Shown here: positions 1-7,025 of the stretch, in pieces
Numbering within the stretch: the stretch's first letter is position 1
Layout: each line of letters opens with the position of its first letter
Virus record (IMG/VR): IMGVR_UViG_3300025732_000210
Span: 1-27,869 of that record
Direction: 5' to 3' (one strand)
DNA: 27,869 bases
Origin: a virus
Notes under the pieces: generated by a model
Seen by the model: the letters and a program-made list of their open reading frames with translations, nothing else
Database searches by the model: none
What the model was told of the DNA's origin: nothing
Position numbers and translations under genes: made by a program

Positions 1-337
1 GCTTATAGCGTGAACGCATAGCGAAGATAAGTCCTGTTGGACCTGTCATTGGCTGAACGCCGCAGACATCGTATGCGATTAGGTTAGGAAGCGCACGACG
101 AACTAGGGAGATAAGAATTGGATCGTATGAACCAATTGCTGTACCTGCACCTAGACCACCACCAGAGTTAGTTGGTGCTGCTTCGTTAAGTGTGCGGGCT
201 TCCTCAGCCATTGCCTTTTCTTGGTTCTCAAGAATAACGGCAGTAACTGCACGACGATAAGAGTCCTTAATTGGGTTGAGACCGTTATGGTCCAGAACTG
301 GGGACCACTTGTTCTCTAGATTTTCTGTAAGATACAT
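1..337 (-). CDS. 23: Major capsid protein gp23, N-terminal part (runs off the left edge)
   Basis: The first 112 codons of the T4-type major capsid protein are present; the remainder lies beyond base 1. The reading frame starts at an ATG (335-337) preceded by GAAGGA. Residues from about 68 onward (SYDPILISLVRRALPN, then CGVQPMTGPTGLIFAMRSRY) match the very conserved start of mature T4 gp23. The preceding acidic/helical segment is the propeptide. A gp21-type cleavage site, Leu-Asn-Glu followed by Ala, occurs at residues 50-52, which corresponds in position and sequence type to the T4 gp23 maturation site. The gene follows scaffold gp22, as in T4. Identification is very secure; only the 3' part is missing. 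Confidence 0.97.
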   Translation of the reverse strand, partial: MYLTENLENKWSPVLDHNGLNPIKDSYRRAVTAVILENQEKAMAEEARTLNEAAPTNSGGGLGAGTAIGSYDPILISLVRRALPNLIAYDVCGVQPMTGPTGLIFAMRSRYK

Positions 338-354
338 TTTAGTTTCCTTCTTTC

Positions 355-362
355 TATTTTAA
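355..362 (-). promoter_or_regulatory. Weak late-promoter-like octamer before gp23
   Basis: The minus strand reads TTAAAATA between the gp22 stop and the gp23 ribosome binding site. It matches the T4 late consensus TATAAATA imperfectly. T4 gene 23 has its own strong late promoter, so a promoter here is expected, but this octamer is the poorest match in the window. Confidence 0.35.
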
Positions 363-372
363 CTAAGTTAAA

Positions 373-1770
373 TTAACGTGGGAGAGTTCTACCAAGCGCC
401 TGAACGTAGCGACCCATTGGTCCTTCAAGGGTGCTTTCAGTTAGCGCCTGTGGATCATTGGATGACTCTACTCTATCAAGAACTGAATCGTTCTTTACAG
501 CAGTTGGGAAATAGTTCTCTCTTAGTGTCTCGATTTTATCGATAAACTCTTCATCATTTGTATAAGCAACGTTCTCAAGCAGAGAAGCGAACTTGTCTGC
601 CTGGACATCTGTTAGACCTTCGCAAACAGCACCAATTAGTTCTGACTTGCGAGCCTCAGAGATAACGCTGCGTAGTTCAACGTTACGCTGAATTTCTTCA
701 TTAAGTTTTTCTTCTAGTTCCTCAACGGTTGAAGATAGTTCCTCAACAACGTTTACTGAATCTTCTGGAACGTCGATATAATGTTCTGCGAATAGGGCAC
801 GAAGACCTGAAATGAAATCTTCTGTTAGTTCACTACGTAGAGCGGACTCAACAGCAACTTCATTCTCTTCAATCCACTGTTCAACAACATAGTTTAGATA
901 GTCGTCAACGTTGGAAGCAAGTTCTTCCATGATTTCGTTGACTCTCTCTTCTAGAGTCTCGGCATATGCCTGTTCTAGTAGAGCAACCTCTTCTTCTAGT
1001 TTTGACTTAACTGCGGCTTCAAAAATTGTGGTAGCCTTAGCATGGAAATCTTCTGATAGGTTTTCACCTGCTAGAAGGGCATCAACATGCTCGGACATAT
1101 CAACTTCATAGTTCTCTAGTTCCTCAGCAATTTCTTCGGACTCTTCTGAAACGAACTCAAAGTTATCGTCAATGGCTTCCATGATTTCTTCTTCTGAAAG
1201 ACCGGCTTCAATAGCCTCGTTGATGAAGTCTTCTAGTTCTTCAGAAAGTTCAACGTCTTCGTCGCACTTTTCTGACTTACCTTCGTGCTTCTCTTCTTTC
1301 TCGTCTTCTTCCTCTTCCTTCTTCTCATACATCTTACGGGCTTCTTTGATAGCCTTTAGACGCTCGGCAAGAGAAATTCTATCTTCCTCGGAGAATACTT
1401 CTCCTTCAACATCTTCATCCTCTTCAAGATGCTTTGTTGGCTCTGCGTGTGAACCAGAACCCTTTACAGAGGTGTCTCTCTTCTTACCACCAGCAGCCTT
1501 AGCACCTAGATTTTCTTTTGCTGTAGATGTTGGTGTAGCGCCACCTAGATCGTCATAACCTAGAGTTGCTGGTGCTGCGCCTGGATTAGCGTGACGACCC
1601 TCAACTGCCTTTGAACCAGGACGTAGAGTCTTTGCGTTTGCTGTGGATGCTGTAGAAGGATCAACAGGATTTGGATTTGAGATTCTTCCTGGGGAAACCT
1701 CAGGATAAGCACCCTCTTCCAAAATCTTACCTTCTAGAACAGCCTTGGCTGTTTCTGTTAATGATGCCAT
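373..1770 (-). CDS. 22: Prohead core scaffold protein gp22
   Basis: Major scaffold of the T4-type prohead core, normally degraded by gp21 during maturation. The 465-residue product is highly acidic, with long helical/coiled-coil segments. Residues about 260-355 (including NYVVEQWIEENEVAVESAL and LRALFAEHYIDVPEDSVNVV) match the signature region of T4 gp22. The T4 protein is only 269 residues; the extra length here is a low-complexity N-terminal part rich in Ala, Gly, Pro and Ser (about 20-110) and a Glu/Lys/Asp-rich stretch (about 115-170). Many Leu/Ile-X-Glu sites fit degradation by gp21. The start ATG has AAGGAG upstream and a late-promoter octamer just before it. It sits between 21 and 23 as in T4. 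Confidence 0.93.
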   Translation of the reverse strand: MASLTETAKAVLEGKILEEGAYPEVSPGRISNPNPVDPSTASTANAKTLRPGSKAVEGRHANPGAAPATLGYDDLGGATPTSTAKENLGAKAAGGKKRDTSVKGSGSHAEPTKHLEEDEDVEGEVFSEEDRISLAERLKAIKEARKMYEKKEEEEDEKEEKHEGKSEKCDEDVELSEELEDFINEAIEAGLSEEEIMEAIDDNFEFVSEESEEIAEELENYEVDMSEHVDALLAGENLSEDFHAKATTIFEAAVKSKLEEEVALLEQAYAETLEERVNEIMEELASNVDDYLNYVVEQWIEENEVAVESALRSELTEDFISGLRALFAEHYIDVPEDSVNVVEELSSTVEELEEKLNEEIQRNVELRSVISEARKSELIGAVCEGLTDVQADKFASLLENVAYTNDEEFIDKIETLRENYFPTAVKNDSVLDRVESSNDPQALTESTLEGPMGRYVQALGRTLPR

Positions 1771-1790
1771 ATTAGATTACTCCTTTTCTT

Positions 1791-1798
1791 TATTTAGT
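1791..1798 (-). promoter_or_regulatory. Late promoter octamer ACTAAATA upstream of gp22
   Basis: The minus strand reads ACTAAATA followed by AAGAAAAGGAG and the gp22 ATG. The same octamer precedes the 617-residue gene and the HNH/portal region, which supports a shared late promoter recognised by a gp55-type sigma factor. Assignment is by similarity to T4 TATAAATA only. Confidence 0.6.
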
Positions 1799-1802
1799 AA
1801 TT

Positions 1803-2450
1803 TCAAAGTTTTGAAATATAGTTTTCAAAAATCTTCAAGGCAACTTCTTCAATGTCATGTCGAGATGCTTCACGAATTAGTTTCTTTGCTCTTTCGTTAT
1901 GCATTTCCTTCCACTGACCATTTTCAAATACCCACTCTTTACCTTCCATGATGCCTCGCACAAATGCGTCAGGTGCGCTAGGGTCTGCTACAATGTCTGC
2001 CGCTGTAGCCAACTTAAAGTCGTCTTGGACTTGCTGATAACCATTGTGCGCTCTAAGAGACCCTACGCCTCTAGTTGACACACCAAGACTTGCACCGCCG
2101 TCTAGTAGACTCTTAACTATCTTTCCGTTAGGAGTATCTAATATCTTTGCTTTACCAATAAAGTTTGTTCTGTCAGGATGTAACTTAGTAATCATATGTG
2201 AAACACGATCTAGGTTGATTTGAGGATTCTCTGGATGACCTAGTTCACCAAATGCTCTGTTCTTCTGAACATATTCACGATTATATCTGTCTGCTTCTTT
2301 AGAAAGCACATTCATAGGATAGACACGACCGTTTCTATTCTGCTTTTCGGCTTGCATAAAAATACCTTCTATAAAGTAATTTTTAGTGCCGTCTTTAGCA
2401 GTTTCTACAAGGTATTGAACGTCTTGTATTTCTTCTCTAATAAGTTTCAT
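1803..2450 (-). CDS. 21: Prohead core protease gp21
   Basis: Serine protease of the T4 prohead that processes gp23, the core proteins and itself at (Leu/Ile)-X-Glu sites. From Met at 2450 the product is 215 residues, close to T4 gp21 (212). Signature segments: YFIEGIFMQAEKQNRNGRVYP, where EGIFMQAE is shared with T4; GELGHP with the likely catalytic His72; and LGVSTRGVGSL with the likely catalytic Ser125, followed by PSAPDAFV. A longer reading frame opens at 2501, but its extra 17 residues (MLKAVFIVWKN...) have no family match and overlap the preceding gene; the start at 2450 (MKLIREEI) is preceded by AAAGGA, although with an 11-base spacer. Lies between the gp68-like gene and 22 as in T4. Confidence 0.93.
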   Translation of the reverse strand: MKLIREEIQDVQYLVETAKDGTKNYFIEGIFMQAEKQNRNGRVYPMNVLSKEADRYNREYVQKNRAFGELGHPENPQINLDRVSHMITKLHPDRTNFIGKAKILDTPNGKIVKSLLDGGASLGVSTRGVGSLRAHNGYQQVQDDFKLATAADIVADPSAPDAFVRGIMEGKEWVFENGQWKEMHNERAKKLIREASRHDIEEVALKIFENYISKL

Positions 2451-2466
2451 ATACCTATTTATCCTT

Positions 2467-3087
2467 TTATTCTTCCATACTATGAAGACCGCTTTCAGCA
2501 CCTTTTAATGCTCCTCTAGCGACCTTGCCCAAGAAGCCGGCGACACCTGGCTTCTTATTTGGATCTGTTTCTTTTTCTTTTCTATAATCTATTTCTCTGC
2601 CCATAAGAGCGTTACGAAACTTTTCACCTGATGTAATAGGTTTATCTTTAACATCGTCTGATTTTTCGACTGACTTTGGCGGAGCCTTACGTCTTTTTTC
2701 TTGTCCTGTATCTACAGGAGCGGCATCGGATGCTGCCTGCATTTGCTGTTTAGTCGTTAAATAAGATTTTCTAAACTCAGATCCGCCATATTTTCTACCA
2801 AACTTAAGTGCCTTAGCAGTTAACTTTCTCATAAGCGGTTGTGCTTTTATTTTACCGCCTCTAACACGACTTTCTGGATCTGGTTGAACTTCTGGTTGAC
2901 CACCGGTTTTTTTAGTTGGTTTTTCAACTTCTCCAACTCGACCTAAAGCCTCATCCATTTTGCAAGCAACCATACGCTTCTTTTCATACAACTTCTTTTC
3001 CATAATAGCATCTAGTCTATCATTAAAGTGGGATTCTGCTAAAACAAAATCCTTGTCAATAATACTCTCTACAAGTTGTCTAGACAT
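2467..3087 (-). CDS. gp68-like prohead core protein (candidate)
   Basis: This 206-residue protein occupies the place of T4 gene 68, directly before protease gene 21. Its first 45 residues (LVESIIDKDFVLAESHFNDR followed by a helical EKKLYEKKRMVA segment) resemble small core proteins that precede gp21 in environmental T4-like phages. The rest is basic and low in complexity (Lys, Pro, Gly, Asp), ending in a Gly/Ala helix (VAGFLGKVARGALKGAESG) reminiscent of that in the neighbouring 513-residue protein. Ile-X-Glu sites such as IME fit gp21 processing. Its start codon overlaps the previous stop as TAATG, so the genes are probably translationally coupled. Function is inferred mainly from position and the N-terminal pattern. 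Confidence 0.6.
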   Translation of the reverse strand: MSRQLVESIIDKDFVLAESHFNDRLDAIMEKKLYEKKRMVACKMDEALGRVGEVEKPTKKTGGQPEVQPDPESRVRGGKIKAQPLMRKLTAKALKFGRKYGGSEFRKSYLTTKQQMQAASDAAPVDTGQEKRRKAPPKSVEKSDDVKDKPITSGEKFRNALMGREIDYRKEKETDPNKKPGVAGFLGKVARGALKGAESGLHSMEE

Positions 3088-3602
3088 TATGGTATTCCTG
3101 CTGCATTGAAGGCTGCTGGATCGGCTGTCTGACCAGCATCATAATCTCTATTGTCTTTCTTTAGATCAATATAAAATGTAGCGTGATCAAGATTAGCGAA
3201 ATCTGTATTTACAATAATATCACCATTAACATTAGATGATGGTGTAGAAATGGCGTCACCATGACCCATGCCGGTAAAGTTATAATCAAAGAATCCTTCA
3301 CCGATTGTAGCAAATGTTGATGTGCCATTTGAGTTGTTTGTTGTTTCCCACATTAATTCAATATAACCTTTATTCTTTGCTGCGTAACTACCAAAAATTC
3401 TGACAATGGATGTTCTATAAACATCTCTAGCATTTGTGTTGCCTGTCATAATCTTGTTACTGGTATTAAGAGCATATGCAAGACCAGATACGTCTAGAAG
3501 TTTTGTGTTTGCTTCATCGGTGCCATCAGAGTGAATAACATATCTGATTAATGCTCTTTTATTAGTATCAATTAACTTGGTTTGTGTAATCTCATTTGGC
3601 AT
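3087..3602 (-). CDS. Conserved virion structural protein, function unknown
   Basis: A 171-residue, mostly beta-predicted protein with few charged runs. Its pattern (RALIRYVIHSDGTDEANTKL, LDVSGLAYALN, IMTGNTNARDVYRTSIVRI, then GYIELMWE) is one I recognise as a recurring but uncharacterised structural protein family of marine T4-like phages. It is preceded by TTAGGA at good spacing and is followed by the gp68-like gene with a TAATG overlap. Its position among prohead genes suggests a head-associated or decoration role, but nothing in the sequence proves it. No transmembrane segment or signal peptide is visible. Confidence 0.7.
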   Translation of the reverse strand: MPNEITQTKLIDTNKRALIRYVIHSDGTDEANTKLLDVSGLAYALNTSNKIMTGNTNARDVYRTSIVRIFGSYAAKNKGYIELMWETTNNSNGTSTFATIGEGFFDYNFTGMGHGDAISTPSSNVNGDIIVNTDFANLDHATFYIDLKKDNRDYDAGQTADPAAFNAAGIP

Positions 3603-3604
3603 TG

Positions 3605-5146
3605 TTAGTTCCTAATTGAAAAGTTTAATAGTCTCTTGAAGGACTCTAGGTCTTCGTTTAACATACCTTCAACAATCTTTTTATTTTTGGTATTAACCGA
3701 GTCATATACTTCAAGTATTCTTTTAGCCATACTATTATTTAGTGTAACTGTTCTTCCGTTAATAGTCATTTCATGCAACTTATCTTCAGATTCGACCATA
3801 TTACGAATATCAGAAATCTTATTTTCTGCTACTTGTTTTTTACCTAGTCCTTCATACTCTTTTCTGATAATAGCATTCTTTCTGGCAGTATCAACAGCAG
3901 TTTCACCACCATGTCTAAATTCAGGTGTATGTATTTTTGCTTTTGCTTTGTTAATATCGGTACTTAAACGTCTATCTGGATTGTCAATAGTTTGTGAAGA
4001 TTTATCATCTTGTGATTTTCTTAGTAATTCAGATGCGGCATCTAAAGCTGCCGAACCACGTCCTGGTTTTGGAGTTGGGGCCGCTTTTCTAGGAGCCTTT
4101 GTCTTAGGCGTTTTGCTAAGTTTACCAGAAAGTTTTCCTAAACTTTTTCCAGCAAGTCTGGCGCCGCCTGCTAAAACTTTTCCTGCTCCACCTATAGCAA
4201 CATCAATAGCGCCGCTTTTTACCGCACCTGCATAATCTCCTTCTTTAGTCTTTTGATAAGCAGATGCACCTGGTGTTAGTTCTGTAGCAGTTTTAATAGC
4301 ACCGCCTAGATCGCTATAATCCATCCATGGCTTAACTTTTTCTTCTCTAATAATATTTAATTTATTAAGAAAAGACTCTTCACAGTTCCACTTACGAAGG
4401 GCCTTGTTAATTCTCGAATCAGGATCTCTTGCTGTCTTTGCAGAGGTCAAACGCTTCTTCATACCACCCATACGGGCACAGAAAGACTTACGACGATTGG
4501 CAGCCTTACTACCAGGCTTCAACTTTGAAGGTTTAGTAGTAACCGCAGTTTGTAGTTTTGAACCAGGATTTTCACGGCGATATGCCATGACACCTGATTT
4601 CTTTAAACCACCTGATGGATTTTGATGTTTTTTATCTGACCAATCTTCGTTCATATCTTTCTCTTGCTCTTTTGCTTTCTTGTAGGCTTTCTTTGCGCCT
4701 TTGTAGGCACCTATTGCCGCACCTACTGGTGTTCCAACCGCAATACCAGGTTCGGCAGCAATTGAATTACCTACATAAAAACCTTTCATAGCACCTTGAA
4801 CGGCGCCTTTAAGTCCACCTGCTACTGTTTTTGCGGCGGTCTTTAATGCGCCTTCATTCAAATCTAATTCTTCTAATGTATCGTAGATAGTTGCTTCACT
4901 AAGATTTAAATTACCAGTAGGACCAAATGGTATTGATAAGTATTTATCTACCGTTTTAGAGTAATATAATGCCACAACCTGTTTATTAGGATACATTCTA
5001 TATGTAACTCTTCTAAACATTAATAGATTAGGCATTTCAGAAGGTGAAGGAATTGGTGACAATTTATTCTCAAGCACTAAATCCTCAGGAATCTCCTGAG
5101 GTAAAAAGTTATCATATTCTTCTCTTAGTTGCTTGAGTGTTTTCAT
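3605..5146 (-). CDS. Glycine-zipper and basic-domain protein of the prohead gene cluster
   Basis: I do not know a function for this 513-residue protein. Visible parts: an N-terminal globular region (1-95); a Gly/Ala zipper stretch (about 98-160; GGLKGAVQGAMKGFYVGNS then GTPVGAAIGAYKGAKKA) typical of membrane-active or packing helices; a very basic domain (about 168-260; WSDKKHQNPSGGLKKSGVMA, SKAANRRKSFCARMGGMKKR, ARDPDSRINKALRKWNC), which resembles a phage domain of unknown function (probably DUF6321); a second Ala/Gly/Lys region (about 280-360); and a C-terminal helical segment (about 455-513). Leu/Ile-X-Glu sites (IPE, LSE, LNE before Gly, IRE) fit gp21 cleavage. ATG preceded by TAAGGA. Its place between the gp67-like and gp68-like genes suggests packaging inside the head (inference). 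Confidence 0.65.
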   Translation of the reverse strand: MKTLKQLREEYDNFLPQEIPEDLVLENKLSPIPSPSEMPNLLMFRRVTYRMYPNKQVVALYYSKTVDKYLSIPFGPTGNLNLSEATIYDTLEELDLNEGALKTAAKTVAGGLKGAVQGAMKGFYVGNSIAAEPGIAVGTPVGAAIGAYKGAKKAYKKAKEQEKDMNEDWSDKKHQNPSGGLKKSGVMAYRRENPGSKLQTAVTTKPSKLKPGSKAANRRKSFCARMGGMKKRLTSAKTARDPDSRINKALRKWNCEESFLNKLNIIREEKVKPWMDYSDLGGAIKTATELTPGASAYQKTKEGDYAGAVKSGAIDVAIGGAGKVLAGGARLAGKSLGKLSGKLSKTPKTKAPRKAAPTPKPGRGSAALDAASELLRKSQDDKSSQTIDNPDRRLSTDINKAKAKIHTPEFRHGGETAVDTARKNAIIRKEYEGLGKKQVAENKISDIRNMVESEDKLHEMTINGRTVTLNNSMAKRILEVYDSVNTKNKKIVEGMLNEDLESFKRLLNFSIRN

Positions 5147-5156
5147 AATCTATTCC

Positions 5157-5315
5157 TTACTGAGCAAAGTAACTAGAAGCAATGTCTTTTTTCTTCTCTT
5201 CAAGTTTCTCCATGGCCTTCTCTTGTAGAGCATACATGAGATTTTCTTTCATAGAAACTAGATTGTTCTCTAGAATGTCGTCAAGTGCTTCATTAATAAG
5301 GTCTTTGGTATCCAT
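5157..5315 (-). CDS. 67: Prohead core protein gp67, possible nested in-frame product
   Basis: The 3' end of the LT/LysM gene encodes a 52-residue segment beginning at Met566 (MDTKDLINEALDDILENNLV ... KAMEKLEEKKKDIASSYFAQ), the size and pattern of an entire stand-alone gp67-type core protein. The internal ATG (5313-5315) has its own well-placed Shine-Dalgarno sequence, AGAGGA followed by AACAACA, so a separate short product in the same frame is plausible beside the fusion. The segment holds INE and ILE cleavage motifs. Gp67 is an essential core component in T4. Whether it is made separately, released by gp21, or both cannot be decided from sequence. Confidence 0.6.
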   Translation of the reverse strand: MDTKDLINEALDDILENNLVSMKENLMYALQEKAMEKLEEKKKDIASSYFAQ

Positions 5316-7010
5316 TGTTGTTTCCTCTTTTGTTAACTTTTTAATAGCGGTTCTGATGCCATGTTCTCTTTTGGCCCAGGTCTTAATATCTGATTTAGGA
5401 CCTTCAAGTGACTTTTTACGTGACTTCGCACTCTTACTAATATATGATCCGAGTGTTTCTGCTTTTAGTTCATCAATCTGTGCTTCATCAAACTTAATTT
5501 TTTGTCCAGGATAAATTTTGTTTGGATCAGATATATGACTTGCTTTTGCAATTGTATTAACATCGGTATGATGTGACTTAGCAATATCTGATAATGTATC
5601 ACCTTTTCTGATAGTATAATTACTAGATGAAGAAGTGTCCGGTGTTTGTGGTGCTGACATCTTCTTGGCAACATCATTAGATGCAAAAGAAACACCGAAA
5701 TTCTTAGATGTTGTCTCTGGTGTCTTTGCCACTTCTGGTGTCTTAGGTGTCTCTGGTGGTTTGTTTGTTATCTCAGGTTTAGGTGCTGTTGATGTAGCAG
5801 GTTTATCAGAGGCAGATGCGCTCTTAGTTCCAATGACATCTCCTGCAAACTTTTGAAATCTTTTGTAATATGTATCCGCTGTAACACCAGGATTTGCTCT
5901 TTGTGCAGCACGACCCATTTTTCCAGCAGGATTGCCTGTAAAATGTGTTAGAACGGCTCCTCTTTCTCCGTATCTTTCTATCTCACCTTTAGCATTGCTA
6001 CGAGCCACTTTTTCTTGATAATCCGGTGGTGCTGAACTAGCATGAGGATATTTTTTAACATCACCTGGACTACCATATTTTCTAACAACATTTCTCCATG
6101 TGCTGTCTATAAATTGATACTTTCCTGAAGCAGAACTTCTTTTACTTCTTGCAGTATAAGGATCTTTTGTACCACCTGATTCCGTGCCACCTATACCTTT
6201 TAGATATCTATCAACCTGTGCATCAGAAACTTCTTCTTTAACAGGACGTGATGCCTTCTTTTTACCAGGATACTTGATACCACCCTCACGAGCCAACTTG
6301 CTTCCAAAGTCACCTGGCTTATAGTCGTCAGGTCTAGGAGGTAGATCAGCAGGATTTTGTTTGCTAATAAATCTTACTCTTTTTGCCTCATACATAGGAC
6401 GCTCTGTATATCTTGCCGGATTTGCCGGTGAACCTTGCTCTTCCATCTTCTTTGCCTGTTTTCTTGATTTAATATAATTTGCTAAATTGATTGTTGCTGA
6501 ACCTGGTGTGATGGCCCAACCAACTTTACCTGGTATACCTGTGGCCACAGAAGCAACATCTTTAATAGGACTTCCAACATTTCTTGATGCATTATCATAA
6601 GCAGTAGCGCCTGACATTACTGTAGCAAATGTGGCGGCTGTACCTGCGGCGTTTTTAGCTCTTTTCTTTACCTTCTCTGGTACTTTAGGTAATCTAATTT
6701 CATCTACCTTCATAACCTTTCTGGATGCGCCAGTATAATCACCAATAGTTTCTGAATCTCTTTCAGGCTCTGTTGATAGGCCTTCTTTCATAGAAATCTT
6801 GGACTTTTCCATCTTACGAAGTTTTTTATAGTAATCAGGTCTTTCTGATATATGGTCTCTAGCAATCTCTCTTGCATTTTTCATATCTTTATCATGTTCA
6901 TGCTCAACCTTAGAACCCGCATCAATAAGACTATTGACAGTCTTTTGACTTAGTTTCCATTTTTTAGCAATCTCTGATGCTGTTAATGTTTTGACGCTTT
7001 TTAAAGACAC
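5157..7010 (-). CDS. LT/LysM virion muralytic protein with gp67-like C-terminus
   Basis: A 617-residue composite. Residues 1-66 resemble the small phage domain DUF5661 (KVEHEHDKDMKNAREIARDH, then PDYYKKL). Residues about 100-185 are Ala/Gly/Lys-rich. Residues about 262-395 form a transglycosylase/lysozyme-like domain: GIGGTESGG with probable catalytic Glu277, then SASGKYQFIDSTW. A Pro/Thr linker (400-440) follows, then one LysM peptidoglycan-binding repeat (about 464-508; NYTIRKGDTLSDIAKSH ... IYPGQKIKF). The last 52 residues match prohead core protein gp67 of T4-like phages. A gp21-type site IDE (512-514) lies just after LysM. Start is GTG (7008-7010) with AAGGA six bases upstream and a late-promoter octamer before it. 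It directly follows the portal gene, where 67 belongs. Likely role: head-packaged wall-degrading protein (inference). Confidence 0.82.
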   Translation of the reverse strand: MSLKSVKTLTASEIAKKWKLSQKTVNSLIDAGSKVEHEHDKDMKNAREIARDHISERPDYYKKLRKMEKSKISMKEGLSTEPERDSETIGDYTGASRKVMKVDEIRLPKVPEKVKKRAKNAAGTAATFATVMSGATAYDNASRNVGSPIKDVASVATGIPGKVGWAITPGSATINLANYIKSRKQAKKMEEQGSPANPARYTERPMYEAKRVRFISKQNPADLPPRPDDYKPGDFGSKLAREGGIKYPGKKKASRPVKEEVSDAQVDRYLKGIGGTESGGTKDPYTARSKRSSASGKYQFIDSTWRNVVRKYGSPGDVKKYPHASSAPPDYQEKVARSNAKGEIERYGERGAVLTHFTGNPAGKMGRAAQRANPGVTADTYYKRFQKFAGDVIGTKSASASDKPATSTAPKPEITNKPPETPKTPEVAKTPETTSKNFGVSFASNDVAKKMSAPQTPDTSSSSNYTIRKGDTLSDIAKSHHTDVNTIAKASHISDPNKIYPGQKIKFDEAQIDELKAETLGSYISKSAKSRKKSLEGPKSDIKTWAKREHGIRTAIKKLTKEETTMDTKDLINEALDDILENNLVSMKENLMYALQEKAMEKLEEKKKDIASSYFAQ

Positions 7011-7025
7011 AAAAAATCCTTTTTA

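Noticed and set aside
1172-1558. Ser-rich plus-strand reading frame opposite gp22
   Set aside because: It is the complement of Glu/Lys-rich codons; all surrounding genes run on the minus strand.
2456-2463. GATAAATA as a late promoter for gp21
   Set aside because: It ends only five bases before the gp21 ATG, so a transcript would start at or after the start codon and lack the ribosome binding site.
2451-2501. Longer gp21 with 17 extra N-terminal residues from ATG 2499-2501
   Set aside because: The extra residues overlap the previous gene's coding end, have no family match, and the ATG at 2450 starts the conserved region at the expected distance.
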